Assembly: GCF_008698235.1 (NCBI RefSeq) | Contig: NZ_PEBH01000007.1 | Span: 62,001 to 126,000 of the forward strand | Source: Bifidobacterium rousetti | GTDB lineage: Bacteria; Actinomycetota; Actinomycetes; Actinomycetales; Bifidobacteriaceae | DNA: 64,000 nucleotides | Direction: 5' to 3' | In this document: positions 7,226 through 15,950 of the stretch, one piece after another | Position numbering within the stretch: position 1 is the stretch's first letter | How the letters are laid out: every line of letters begins with the position of its first letter | Made by a program: the position numbers and the translations under genes | Notes under the pieces: model-generated | Databases searched by the model: none | Told to the model about the DNA's origin: nothing | What the model saw: the letters and a program-made list of their open reading frames with translations, nothing else

Positions 7226-9517
7226 ATGTCACAGCTGTCCGAGAATGAAAACGATACCACCGCGCCGGCGCTAGCCGAGGAAGCCTCCGCCGGCGTCTCC
7301 GCGCAGAACGCGGAGAAGAAGACCGCCAGGGCCTCGAAGACCGCGAAGGGCGACAAGCCGAAGACCACGCGCGCCCGCAAGCCCCGCACGACCCGCGCCA
7401 AGGCCGCAGCCAAGACGCCGGCGAAGGTCACCGAGCCCGGCGAGGTCCCCGCCCCGTCGCTGCCGATCGAGGAGCCCGGCCAGTTCGGTCGCGTCAACGT
7501 CATGGATGTCACCCCGAACGAGGAGCGCGGCATCTACCCGGCGCGCGTCGAGCTCGGCGAGCCGTTCGAGGTCACCGCGCAGGTGTTCATCGAAGGCCGT
7601 ACCAAGGTCGGCGCCACCGCGGTCGTCCGCAACGCCCGCGGCAAGGAGACGCAGCGCCTGCCGATGACGTGCGTCAACCCCGGTCTCGACCGCTGGGCCG
7701 TGACCCTGACCTGCGGCGAGCGCTCCGACGCCAAGCCGTGGGAGCCGGCCTTCGGCGCCGTCAAGCGTCAGCTGGGCCTGTGGTCCGTCACCGTCGAGGG
7801 CTGGGAGGACACGTACGCCTCCTGGCTGCACGACGCGGCGATCAAGGTCGAGGTCAACGACGACGTGGAGAACGCGCTCGCCTCCGGCGCCCAGCTGCTC
7901 ACGCGCTGGGCCGACACCGCCGACGCGCACCTGCCGCAGCACGAGCGTCGCCTGCTGCGCGACGCCGCCAAGGTGATGGAGGACAAGACCCTGACGCCCA
8001 AGGAGCGTCTGGCGGCCGCCACCTCCGACACCGTCACCGAGCTGCACCGCACCAACCCGCTGCGCGACGGCCTGTCCGCGAGCGCCCCGCAGGCCTTCAA
8101 GGTCGAGCGCCCGAAGTCCAGCTTCGCCGCGTGGTACCAGTTCTTCCCGCGCTCCGAGGGCGCGTACATCGATCAGGAGACGCACAAGATCGTGCAGGGC
8201 ACGCTGAAGACGTCCGTCTCCGGACTCGAGCGCGCGAAGGCCGAAGGCTTCGACATCGTCTACCTGCCGCCGATCTTCCCGATCGGCACCACCAACCGCA
8301 AGGGCAAGAACAACGCGCTGGTCGCCGGCCCGGACGATCCCGGTTCGGTGTTCGGCATCGGCTCGGCCGAGGGCGGCCACGACACCGTCGACCCGAAGCT
8401 CGGTACGATGGACGACTTCAAGGCCCTCACCGCCAAGGCGCATGAGCTCGGTCTCGAGGTCGCGCTCGACTTCGCGCTGCAGTGCTCGCCCGACCACCCG
8501 TGGGTCAAGGAGCACCCGACCTGGTTCCGCACCAAGCCGGACGGCTCGATCGCGTTCGCCGAGAACCCGCCGAAGAAGTACCAGGACATCTACCCGATCG
8601 ACTTCAACGCCGACATGCCCGGCATCGAGAAGGAGGTCGAGCGTATCCTCAACCTGTGGATCGAAGCGGGCGTGACGGTCTTCCGCATCGACAACCCGCA
8701 CACCAAGCCGGTGCGTTTCTGGCAGGACGTCATCGCCGCCGTGACCAAGCGTCACCCGGAGGTGATCTTCCTCGCCGAGGCGTTTACCCGCCCGGGCATG
8801 ATGCGTGCGCTGAGCTACGTGGGCTTCACGCAGTCGCACTGCTACTTCCCGTGGCGCAACACCAAGGAGGAGCTGGCCGAGTACCTCGCCGAGACGAACG
8901 GCGACGACGGCTACTACCAGCACAACACGTTCTGGCCGACCACTCCGGACATCCTCACCGCCTATGTGCGCGACAACGGCATCGCCGGCCACGCGGTGCG
9001 CGCGGTGCTGGCCGCGATGGGCTCGCCGTCGTGGGGCATCTACAACGGCTACGAGCTGATCGAGAACAAGCAGCGCCCCGGCTTCGAGGAGCAGATCGAC
9101 AACGAGAAGTACGAGGTCAAGATCCGCGACTGGTCGCTGGCCAAGAAGTTCGGCATCGCCAAGCTCCTGACCTCGCTCAACGAGATCCGTCGCGATCATG
9201 TGGACGCGTTCAGCTACCACAACCTCACGGTGCTCGAGACCACCGACCCGAACATCCTCGCCTTCGCGCGCCACACGCCCGCCGAGCTCACCGCCTCGGG
9301 CAAGCCGGAGACGCTGATCGTCGTCGTGAACCTCGACTGCCATAACGCGCACCAGTCCGGCGTGCACCTCGATCTGCCGTCGCTCGGCATCGACCCGGAC
9401 AAGGGCGCGCACGTGCGCGACGAGCTGACCGGACGCGAGTTCGACTGGAGCTGGGACAACTTCGTCTCGCTGGCGCCGTGGGCCGATGTGGCGCATGTGC
9501 TGACGGTCGAGTACTGA
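7226..9517 (+). CDS. glgE: Alpha-1,4-glucan:maltose-1-phosphate maltosyltransferase GlgE
   Basis: GlgE is a GH13_3 enzyme that transfers maltosyl units from maltose-1-phosphate to alpha-glucan in the cytosol. The product has 763 residues. Residues 1-75 are a Lys/Ala/Thr-rich basic tail not needed for catalysis. The N-domain and an (alpha/beta)8 barrel follow. FRIDNPHTKP gives the nucleophile Asp489 and EAFTRP the acid/base Glu518; their 29-residue spacing equals that of Streptomyces GlgE. The C-terminal beta domain ends at LTVEY. An AAGGAGAGG site precedes the ATG. No treS, pep2 or glgB lies next to it, so the source of maltose-1-phosphate is not shown here. Confidence 0.93.
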   Translation: MSQLSENENDTTAPALAEEASAGVSAQNAEKKTARASKTAKGDKPKTTRARKPRTTRAKAAAKTPAKVTEPGEVPAPSLPIEEPGQFGRVNVMDVTPNEERGIYPARVELGEPFEVTAQVFIEGRTKVGATAVVRNARGKETQRLPMTCVNPGLDRWAVTLTCGERSDAKPWEPAFGAVKRQLGLWSVTVEGWEDTYASWLHDAAIKVEVNDDVENALASGAQLLTRWADTADAHLPQHERRLLRDAAKVMEDKTLTPKERLAAATSDTVTELHRTNPLRDGLSASAPQAFKVERPKSSFAAWYQFFPRSEGAYIDQETHKIVQGTLKTSVSGLERAKAEGFDIVYLPPIFPIGTTNRKGKNNALVAGPDDPGSVFGIGSAEGGHDTVDPKLGTMDDFKALTAKAHELGLEVALDFALQCSPDHPWVKEHPTWFRTKPDGSIAFAENPPKKYQDIYPIDFNADMPGIEKEVERILNLWIEAGVTVFRIDNPHTKPVRFWQDVIAAVTKRHPEVIFLAEAFTRPGMMRALSYVGFTQSHCYFPWRNTKEELAEYLAETNGDDGYYQHNTFWPTTPDILTAYVRDNGIAGHAVRAVLAAMGSPSWGIYNGYELIENKQRPGFEEQIDNEKYEVKIRDWSLAKKFGIAKLLTSLNEIRRDHVDAFSYHNLTVLETTDPNILAFARHTPAELTASGKPETLIVVVNLDCHNAHQSGVHLDLPSLGIDPDKGAHVRDELTGREFDWSWDNFVSLAPWADVAHVLTVEY

Positions 9518-9551
9518 TTCCTGCTCGGTAGCGGTATTGTGTGTTAGGAAC

Positions 9552-9579
9552 GTTTCCATCGAAACATCGATATATCGAT
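9552..9579 (+). promoter_or_regulatory. Two adjacent palindromes upstream of ppa
   Basis: GTTTCCATCGAAAC (9552-9565) is followed directly by the perfect palindrome ATCGATATATCGAT (9566-9579), ending 16 bp before the ppa ATG. Likely operator or mRNA-structure elements; the binding factor is unknown. Confidence 0.5.
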
Positions 9580-9595
9580 AAAGGAGAAACCGATT

Positions 9596-10090
9596 ATGGC
9601 TGAAACCTTCAACGTCGTGGTTGAGATCCCGCGCGGCTCGAAGAACAAGTACGAGGTCGACCAGGAGACCGGTCGCGTCTTCCTCGACCGCGAGCTGTTC
9701 ACCGCCATGGGCTACCCGGACGACTACGGCTACATCGAGGGCACTCTCGGCGAGGACGGCGATCCGCTCGACGCCCTTGTGATGGTCAAGAACTCCGTGT
9801 TCCCCGGCTGCGTCATCGAGTGCCGCGCCGTGGCCCTGTACCACATGGAGGACGAGGAGGGCGGCGACGACAAGGTGCTGTGCGTGCCGGCCGACGTCCG
9901 CTACGACGACATCCAGGACGTCAAGGACGTCAACGAGTTCCACCTCAAGGAGATCAAGCACTTCTTCGAGCAGTACAAGGCCCTCGAGCCCGGCAAGGAA
10001 GTCAAGCCCGGTGACTACTGGACCGGCGCGGACGTCGCCGAAAAGGAGATCAAGGAGGCCCGCGAGCGCCTCGCGAACGCGGCCAAGTGA
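9596..10090 (+). CDS. ppa: Inorganic pyrophosphatase (family I)
   Basis: This soluble enzyme hydrolyses pyrophosphate to phosphate and pulls biosynthetic reactions forward. The product has 164 residues, the usual bacterial length. The signature GEDGDPLDALV carries the metal-binding Asp residues; VEIPRGSKNKYE and GYPDDYGYIEGT supply further active-site residues. An AAGGAG site lies eight bases before the ATG. It follows glgE by 78 bp but has its own upstream palindromes and a terminator. Confidence 0.96.
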   Translation: MAETFNVVVEIPRGSKNKYEVDQETGRVFLDRELFTAMGYPDDYGYIEGTLGEDGDPLDALVMVKNSVFPGCVIECRAVALYHMEDEEGGDDKVLCVPADVRYDDIQDVKDVNEFHLKEIKHFFEQYKALEPGKEVKPGDYWTGADVAEKEIKEARERLANAAK

Positions 10091-10124
10091 TCGACTGATC
10101 ACAATTCCAAGCTGATCCCAAGCC

Positions 10125-10160
10125 GAGGAGGGTGTCCGGAAGACTCCGGGCGCCCTCCTC
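10125..10160 (+). terminator. Terminator after ppa
   Basis: GAGGAGGG...TCCGG pairs with CCGG...CCCTCCTC around a short loop. A partly T-rich tail follows (TTGTCATACTTGTCA). Confidence 0.7.
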
Positions 10161-10186
10161 TTGTCATACTTGTCATATTCGGCTGT

Positions 10187-10364
10187 CTCAGCGCAACAAT
10201 CTCCGGAAATCAGCCTTGAATTCCTGAATTTGTTGCGCTGAGTCGGCGTCAGTGCAACAAATTCCCGAGATCAACCATCGTTTCGAGAGATTGTTGTGCT
10301 GCCCCGGTCTCAGCGCAACAATCTCCGGAGATGGCCCTTTGTTTCGGGAAATTGTTGCGCTGAG
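10187..10364. repeat. Family A array: three TTGTTGCGCTGAG hairpins, 61-bp period
   Basis: Three imperfect palindromes lie at 10187-10242, 10250-10301 and 10309-10364. Outer arms are CTCAGCGCAACAA and its complement. The interior (CTCCGGAAATCAGCC... and variants) differs between units but keeps a second internal complementarity (TCTCCGGA / TTTCGGGA). Unit centres are 61 bp apart. No gene overlaps the array; it sits between ppa and mntP. Confidence 0.85.
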
Positions 10365-10380
10365 TCCCATACGTACGCGG

Positions 10381-10447
10381 GTGACAGGGGTGACAGGGTG
10401 ACAGGGTGACAGGGTGACAGGGTGACGGTACTTGGGTGACGGTACAC
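10381..10447 (+). repeat. GTGACAGG microsatellite upstream of mntP
   Basis: Six near-perfect 8-bp units of GTGACAGG are followed by two diverged GGGTGACGGTAC copies. A slipped-strand tract of this type can vary in length. It ends about 140 bp before mntP. I looked for the yybP-ykoY manganese riboswitch here and did not recognise its core. Confidence 0.7.
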
Positions 10448-10585
10448 TGGTCATCTGTAATTTCACCTAGGCGTAGGCGGCGTGTGGGAACGCTGGTCGA
10501 GGCCCATCCCGTGGAATTCGCCGTGATCCGGCCACAGTCGATACGTGGTCGACCGGCATCGGGATGAACCCATTTGACGCACACC

Positions 10586-11164
10586 ATGATTTCGATGATT
10601 GTTCAATCGTTGCTTATTTCCGTTTCCGTCGCCATGGACGCGTTCGCCATATCCATCGGCAAGGGCCTGACCGTGAAGAAGGCCCGATTCGTCGACGCGC
10701 TGAAGTGCGGACTGTGGTTCGGAGGCTTCCAGGCGCTGTTCCCGCTACTCGGCTTCTTCGCCGCCGCCGCGTTCGCATCCTATGTGACCGCTGTGGATCA
10801 TTGGATCATCTTCGGCCTGCTGGCGTTCATCGGCGGCAACATGATCCGCGAGGCCTTCGAGGAGGACGAGGAGAACTCCAAGGAGACGCCGGAGTTCGAC
10901 TGGCGTCACATGCTGCCGCTTGCCGTGGCGTGCAGCATCGACGCGTTCGCCGTGGGTGTGAGCCTCGGACTCATGAAGCTCAATCTGGCGTTCGCGGTCA
11001 CGTCGATGGGTGTGGTGACCGCCCTGTTCTCGATCGCGGGCATCTACATCGGCCGAATCTTCGGCTCCCGCTGGCAGAAGCCGGCGCAGATCGCCGGCGG
11101 CATCGTGCTGATCCTCATCGGCATCAAGGTGCTGCTCGAACACCTCGGCCTGATCACGTTCTGA
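10586..11164 (+). CDS. mntP: Manganese efflux pump MntP
   Basis: MntP exports Mn(II) across the cytoplasmic membrane. The product of about 192 residues has six predicted helices made of two inverted three-helix halves. Each half carries a conserved Asp motif, MDAFAISIGKG near the N-terminus and IDAFAVGVSLG in the middle. A charged EEDEENSKETPEF loop joins the halves. The ATG at 10586 is preferred; a TTG four codons upstream and an ATG three codons downstream are also possible. No ribosome binding site is obvious, so the start is uncertain by a few residues. Confidence 0.9.
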   Translation: MISMIVQSLLISVSVAMDAFAISIGKGLTVKKARFVDALKCGLWFGGFQALFPLLGFFAAAAFASYVTAVDHWIIFGLLAFIGGNMIREAFEEDEENSKETPEFDWRHMLPLAVACSIDAFAVGVSLGLMKLNLAFAVTSMGVVTALFSIAGIYIGRIFGSRWQKPAQIAGGIVLILIGIKVLLEHLGLITF

Positions 11165-11209
11165 CGCGCACGAGGCGCGTCCGATACTACGGTAACGGAC
11201 GTTTTTGCG

Positions 11210-12055
11210 TTAGACCAGCTGGAGGAAGAGGGCGGCGGCGAAGACGACGAGGCCGTAGAACATGACCGGCAGGAGGGCGACGCCGACCCATGGAGAGCGG
11301 GTCTTCGGATCGGGGTCAAGCTCATCGAGCCACCATACGGAGGCGACGGCGAGCACCACGGCGAACAGCGCCATCACGACGACGACGCCGATGAACACGC
11401 CCGCGCCGACATCGTTCGGCGTCACCGAACCCGCACCGGCAACGGCAGACACGCCGCTACCAGCACCGGCACCGGCAGCACCTCCCGACAGCGCGGCGCG
11501 TCCCGCCACGGCGACGTACGGCAGGTAGAACCAGCCGGCCAGCGAGATCGACGCGGCGCCGCCGGTCACGCAGTGGGACAGCGCGCGGATCAGGTGGGAG
11601 CGGTTCTCGCGCGCCATCTGCCGGGCGAACGAGACGATCGTCAGCAGTACGAGCAGGCCGGCCACGACGGCGGCCCACTTCGCCATCGGGTAGGTGCGCA
11701 GCTTCATCGGATCGCCGGCGTCCGCGTCGGAGATGCCGTAGATCGACATCAACGGCGAGGCGACCGCGATCACGGACAGGAGGCCCACAATCACACCGAT
11801 CGCGCGGTCGACCAGCGTGGCGCGGAACGGCCAGTTCGCATGGAAGCAGCACAGCACGAACAACATCGCGGCGATGAGCGCGGGAGCCACTCCCGACGGC
11901 AACACGGCGACACCCTTCGCGGCCGCGTCAGCTCCGGACACGGACAGGCCGGCCCACACGCCGCCGAAGACCGCGAACAGGAGATACGCGCCGGCCTGCA
12001 CGCCGAGCATCACCCCGCGCCTGGCCGACCATGCCGTCTTGCTGTCATCGCTCAT
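11210..12055 (-). CDS. Multi-pass membrane protein of unknown function
   Basis: The product has 281 residues and about seven hydrophobic segments. A Gly/Ala-rich loop (GGAAGAGAGSGVSAVAGAG) lies near residue 190. It is rich in Ala, Val and Trp, with no motif I can link to a transporter or enzyme family. A GGGGAGT site lies before the ATG. It is convergent with mntP (45 bp apart) and divergent from glnR. The conserved-looking pattern MKLRTYPMAKWAAV in the central loop would be the best search handle. Confidence 0.7.
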   Translation of the reverse strand: MSDDSKTAWSARRGVMLGVQAGAYLLFAVFGGVWAGLSVSGADAAAKGVAVLPSGVAPALIAAMLFVLCCFHANWPFRATLVDRAIGVIVGLLSVIAVASPLMSIYGISDADAGDPMKLRTYPMAKWAAVVAGLLVLLTIVSFARQMARENRSHLIRALSHCVTGGAASISLAGWFYLPYVAVAGRAALSGGAAGAGAGSGVSAVAGAGSVTPNDVGAGVFIGVVVVMALFAVVLAVASVWWLDELDPDPKTRSPWVGVALLPVMFYGLVVFAAALFLQLV

Positions 12056-12402
12056 GCTTCACTCCCCACATTCCCGACGTGCGTTCCTGACGTGCCGCCC
12101 GGACGTTCCCGCATGGCGGACGCGACGGACGCGGATGCGCACATGGGCGGGAAGGCGGGCGGACCTAGTTGGACTCCCGACAATCCTACCCACAGCATGG
12201 GATGGGCCGGGGACGATGGCGGATGGTCCACCGGACGGATCACCCGTCCGCCGTCCGTTTCGCCTCCCCGCGCGGAAAACGCACAGCGAAAACGTGCGAA
12301 TGACCATGAGTTGTCATGAATATGAACATTTTGTGTCCGAGATATGCGCGTACAATGAGCACAGCAATCGCAACGGTTTCATGAGAGAAAAGGGGGTTCG
12401 AT
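12056..12402. other. Divergent intergenic region upstream of glnR
   Basis: 347 bp carrying the glnR promoter area. TACAAT at 12351-12356 is a -10 candidate, and AAGGGGG lies six bases before the glnR ATG. An AT-richer segment (12305-12380) contrasts with the GC-rich left part. No gene or RNA is recognised. Confidence 0.4.
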
Positions 12403-13164
12403 ATGACTGACCTGACGTTGATGACGTTCGCCAGCAACCCCGCTTCCGTGCTGCCTTCGCTCGCACTGTTGTCCCATCGCGTGCGCGTACTGCCGATGGA
12501 CGCCGCCAGTCTGGTGAAGATGCCCGAGAACACGATCCTGTTCCTCGACGCGCGTGACGACCTCGCCACGGCCAAGACCCTGTGCAACCTCATCCACGCG
12601 TCCGGCCTGTCCACGCCGATCGTGCTGATCCTGACCGAGGGCGGCTTCACCGTCGTCAACTCGCAGTGGGGCATCGCCGACGTCGTGGTCTCCACCGCGT
12701 CGCCAGCCGAGGTGGAGGGGCGTCTGCGGCTGGTGTCCGAACGCGGCAACGCCCCAGCCGCCGCGGCCTCCGCGGGTGCCGGCGACAAGGGCGTGACCAC
12801 CGAGGACGGCCAGATCCGCTCCGGCGACCTCATCGTGGACACGAACGGCTACACAGCCTCGTTGCACGGCCGTCCGATCGACTTGGCGTACAAGGAGTTC
12901 GAGCTGCTCAAGTACCTGGTCCAGCATCCGGGCCGCGTGTTCACTAGGGCTCAGCTGCTGCAGGAGGTGTGGGGCTACGACTACTACGGCGGCACCCGCA
13001 CCGTGGACGTGCACATCCGTCGTCTGCGCGCCAAGCTCGGCGGCGAATACGAGCACCTCATCGGCACCGTGCGCAACGTCGGCTACCGCTTCGACCCGCC
13101 GGACGACGAGTCGGAGGAGTCCGCGGCCAAGAACGCGGCGAAGCGCGCACCGCTCGACGACTGA
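12403..13164 (+). CDS. glnR: GlnR-type OmpR-family transcriptional regulator
   Basis: This is a nitrogen-metabolism regulator of the actinobacterial GlnR type, 253 residues. The N-terminal receiver-like domain (1-115) keeps the Asp of [13 protein letters not shown] near residue 50 but lacks the usual acidic pocket, as in known GlnR, which works without classical phosphorylation. The C-terminal winged helix (about 140-232) has [20 protein letters not shown] and the recognition segment [20 protein letters not shown]. No histidine kinase is nearby. Direct targets such as glnA or amtB are not in the window. Confidence 0.88.
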   Translation: MTDLTLMTFASNPASVLPSLALLSHRVRVLPMDAASLVKMPENTILFLDARDDLATAKTLCNLIHASGLSTPIVLILTEGGFTVVNSQWGIADVVVSTASPAEVEGRLRLVSERGNAPAAAASAGAGDKGVTTEDGQIRSGDLIVDTNGYTASLHGRPIDLAYKEFELLKYLVQHPGRVFTRAQLLQEVWGYDYYGGTRTVDVHIRRLRAKLGGEYEHLIGTVRNVGYRFDPPDDESEESAAKNAAKRAPLDD

Positions 13165-13320
13165 GACGTCCACCAATCGAACCTTGATATTCCACATAGT
13201 GAGACATTGGGTCATCACTGTCCACATTTCGGACGTCATATCAGACGAAATCTCACATTTCCCAATCACCTCATCACAGCCGGCGACACCGGCACCGACC
13301 AACCAACGAAAGCGCACGCG

Positions 13321-13986
13321 ATGGCACGCGAATCGAAACAGGCACGGATCGCACGCATGCACGCGGAGTACGCGATCCTGTGCGAGCGATACCCCGCGCC
13401 GAAGTGCGCGCTCGACTTCACGAACCCGCTCCAGCTGCTCATCGCGACGGTGCTGAGCGCACAGACCACCGACAAGCGCGTCAACACGGTCACACCGGAG
13501 CTGTTCGCGCGATACCCCGAGGCAGCCGACCTCGCCGCCGCGAATCCGGAGGACGTGGAGTCGATCATCCGCCCCTTGGGCTTCTACCGTTCCAAATCGA
13601 AGCATCTGCTGGGACTGGCCGCCACGCTCGACGAGCGATTCGGCGGCGAGGTGCCCCGCACGATGGACGAGCTCGTCACGTTGCCCGGCGTCGGACGCAA
13701 GACCGCGAACGTCGTGCTTGGCAACGCGTTCGGCGTGCCCGGATTCCCGGTCGACACGCACGTCATGCGCGTGACCGGGCGCCTGCGCTGGCGTTCCGAC
13801 TGGCGGATCGCGAAATCCGACCCCGTCACGGTCGAACGCGAGATCTGCGCCTGCTTCCCGCCCGAGGACTGGACCGACCTGAGTCACCGGCTCATCTTCC
13901 ACGGACGAGACGTGTGCCACGCGCGCAAACCCGACTGCGTCGACTGCCCGCTGGCCGACACCTGCCCGTCGTTCGCCGTGGCGTGA
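13321..13986 (+). CDS. nth: Endonuclease III (DNA glycosylase/AP lyase)
   Basis: Nth removes oxidised pyrimidines and cleaves the AP site in base-excision repair. The start at 13321 gives 221 residues, the family length. The helix-hairpin-helix LPGVGRKTANVV holds the catalytic Lys127 and VDTHV holds Asp145, 18 residues apart as in E. coli (120/138). The 4Fe-4S ligands are in CHARKPDCVDCPLADTC (C-x6-C-x2-C-x5-C). The frame is open further upstream, but that extension is not conserved-looking. It is followed by a solute-binding protein gene with its own promoter. Confidence 0.94.
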   Translation: MARESKQARIARMHAEYAILCERYPAPKCALDFTNPLQLLIATVLSAQTTDKRVNTVTPELFARYPEAADLAAANPEDVESIIRPLGFYRSKSKHLLGLAATLDERFGGEVPRTMDELVTLPGVGRKTANVVLGNAFGVPGFPVDTHVMRVTGRLRWRSDWRIAKSDPVTVEREICACFPPEDWTDLSHRLIFHGRDVCHARKPDCVDCPLADTCPSFAVA

Positions 13987-14007
13987 CGGGCGATCGCGCC
14001 GGCCACC

Positions 14008-14013
14008 TAGACT
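14008..14013 (+). promoter_or_regulatory. Leaderless -10 element TAGACT
   Basis: TAGACT ends seven bases before the ATG at 14021, and there is no ribosome binding site. This is the TANNNT-N7-ATG layout of leaderless actinobacterial transcripts. Confidence 0.55.
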
Positions 14014-14020
14014 GGGCTCC

Positions 14021-15865
14021 ATGATCGGGAGCAGCAGAGGACGGAATCGTGACGCCGAGGTCGGGACGTATCGTCCGGACGGCATGAACGACGCACGCGA
14101 CGCGGATTCCGGGGCGTCCGGCGCGTCCGAGGCCACCCCCGCCCCCGGACGCCGTCACCGCCGCGCACGCCGCTCCCCCTCGCCGCTGTCGCAGTGGCTC
14201 ACCTTCCTCTGCGTGGCGGCCGCCCTGTTCCTGCTGATCTGGGGCGGATGGTCGGTGCTGGGCCGTCGCGTCCCGCTGCCGTACACGTCGGGCACAGTGC
14301 GATCCGACTCCGCCGTGACCGTGGGACTCACACCGTCGAATCCGACGGCCGTCCCCGTGTCAGCCACGACAGCGACGACGGACGCATCCTCCGCACCGAC
14401 CACGCTCGACATCCGCACCGCCGACTCCACCGAACTCGACCGCGCGCTGATCGGCAACGTCTATCAGACGCTGCTCGGGCGCGATGAGAACAACAAGCTC
14501 ACGGCCGGCGTCGCGTCGTCATGGAAGACGTCCGCGGACGGGTTGACGCTCACGCTCACGCTGCGCGACGGCCTCACCTTCTCCAACGGCGACAAGCTCG
14601 ACTCGTCCGACGTCGTATGGTCGCTGCAGCAGGCCATCGAAGGCAAGTGGCCCGGCGCCGAACACGCGTTCGCGGCGCTGAAGTCGGTGGCCAATCCCGA
14701 TGCACGCACCGTCGCCATCACCCTGGAGCGTCCAGACGCGACGCTGCCGTACACGCTTTCCGGCCGACTCGGCATCGTCTACGACGCCGACGCGACGGTC
14801 GACTACGCGACGACGGCGCTCGGATCGGGACCGTTCATCGTCGCGAACTTCGCGGCGGCGAGCAGTGCCGGAACGGGAAGGAACGGCGGGGAGTCCGGCG
14901 CGTCCGGGAAGACGGCCTCGCAGATCGGACAGATCACCCTGAAGGCGCGCACGGACCGCGGACGGAACGGCAACGCCACCAACGACGGCAACGGCAACGC
15001 CACCGACACCGCCAAGACCGGCACGGTGACGCTCAATTACTACGCCGACGACGCGGCGCTCGCCGAGGCCGCGAAGCGAGGCGACGTGGATCTGGCGGTG
15101 CCGGCCGAGGCGGCGACCGCGAAGTCGATCGCCGACGCGTCGAACGGCGCGCTCGCCGCGCACGAGGGCGCGAGCACGCGCAAGGTCGCGCTGCTGTACA
15201 ACAACGACACCGAGTCGATCCTGTCCATTCCGCGCGTGCGGCAGGCGCTGCGCATGATCGTCGACAAACAGGCGGTCGCGAACGGGCGCGCGGACGTCGC
15301 GCACGTACTCGGCGGGCCGATCGGGCCACTGGAGGCGGGCTACGAGGATCTGACCTCGATCCTGCCGCACGATGTGACGGGCGCGAAGTCGATGCTCACG
15401 TACTTCGGCTCGCGCTACATGGGCACGTTCACGCTGCTCGCGCCGACGCGATACGAGTCGCTCGCGCGCGGAGTCGCGGACCAGATGACCGCCGCCGGAC
15501 TCAAGGTCGACGTGCAGGTTCCGGGCGACGCGCAGCTGGCGGAACGGGTCGCCTCGCGGCAGTTCACGCTGATGGTCGGCGAACTGGACGGCGAGGCGGG
15601 GACTGCGGCGTTCGCCGATCCGACGTCGGTCACGCACTACACGAACGCGACGGCGCAACAGCAGTATCAGGCGGCGGCCGGCGCGACCTCCGACGACGCC
15701 CACGCCGCCGGGCTCAAGGCCTACGCGCGCACGGTGAGCGAGGACGCGGCGAGCGACTGGCTGTACGCGAAAAAGACCGCGGTCGCGGCGTCGACGAAGC
15801 TCTCCGGATACCCGGTCGCGATGAGCGACGACCGACTGCCGCTGGCGACGCTGGCGCGCAGGTAG
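14021..15865 (+). CDS. Membrane-anchored family 5 extracellular solute-binding protein
   Basis: This is a substrate-binding component of the peptide/nickel/opine ABC family (SBP_bac_5), 614 residues. A 60-residue basic cytoplasmic tail precedes one signal-anchor helix (WLTFLCVAAALFLLIWGGW). There is no lipobox Cys, so the protein is anchored by the helix. The family pattern appears in NVYQTLLGRDENNKLTAGVASSWKTS (split here only for reading) and LRDGLTFSNGDKLDSSDV. A Gly/Asn-rich insertion (about 285-330) is low complexity. No permease or ATPase gene is adjacent, so the ligand is unknown. Confidence 0.82.
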   Translation: MIGSSRGRNRDAEVGTYRPDGMNDARDADSGASGASEATPAPGRRHRRARRSPSPLSQWLTFLCVAAALFLLIWGGWSVLGRRVPLPYTSGTVRSDSAVTVGLTPSNPTAVPVSATTATTDASSAPTTLDIRTADSTELDRALIGNVYQTLLGRDENNKLTAGVASSWKTSADGLTLTLTLRDGLTFSNGDKLDSSDVVWSLQQAIEGKWPGAEHAFAALKSVANPDARTVAITLERPDATLPYTLSGRLGIVYDADATVDYATTALGSGPFIVANFAAASSAGTGRNGGESGASGKTASQIGQITLKARTDRGRNGNATNDGNGNATDTAKTGTVTLNYYADDAALAEAAKRGDVDLAVPAEAATAKSIADASNGALAAHEGASTRKVALLYNNDTESILSIPRVRQALRMIVDKQAVANGRADVAHVLGGPIGPLEAGYEDLTSILPHDVTGAKSMLTYFGSRYMGTFTLLAPTRYESLARGVADQMTAAGLKVDVQVPGDAQLAERVASRQFTLMVGELDGEAGTAAFADPTSVTHYTNATAQQQYQAAAGATSDDAHAAGLKAYARTVSEDAASDWLYAKKTAVAASTKLSGYPVAMSDDRLPLATLARR

Positions 15866-15937
15866 GGCCGGCTCCCCCTGACCACCCCTGACGAGGAAGC
15901 CGGAGCCCCGCATCCCAATGTTGTCACCGATTCTGCA

Positions 15938-15943
15938 TAGACT
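15938..15943 (+). promoter_or_regulatory. Leaderless -10 element TAGACT of valS
   Basis: TAGACT ends exactly seven bases before the valS ATG at 15951. No Shine-Dalgarno sequence is present, which supports this start over an ATG 33 bases upstream. Confidence 0.55.
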
Positions 15944-15950
15944 CGCGTGT

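Noticed and set aside
7271..10102. Long open frame antisense to glgE and ppa
   Set aside because: It is a by-product of GC-rich codon bias; its composition is Arg/Val/Leu-rich with no domain, and glgE and ppa on the other strand are certain.
10365..10585. yybP-ykoY manganese riboswitch upstream of mntP
   Set aside because: The expected conserved core is not visible in the leader; the region is mostly the GTGACAGG tract.
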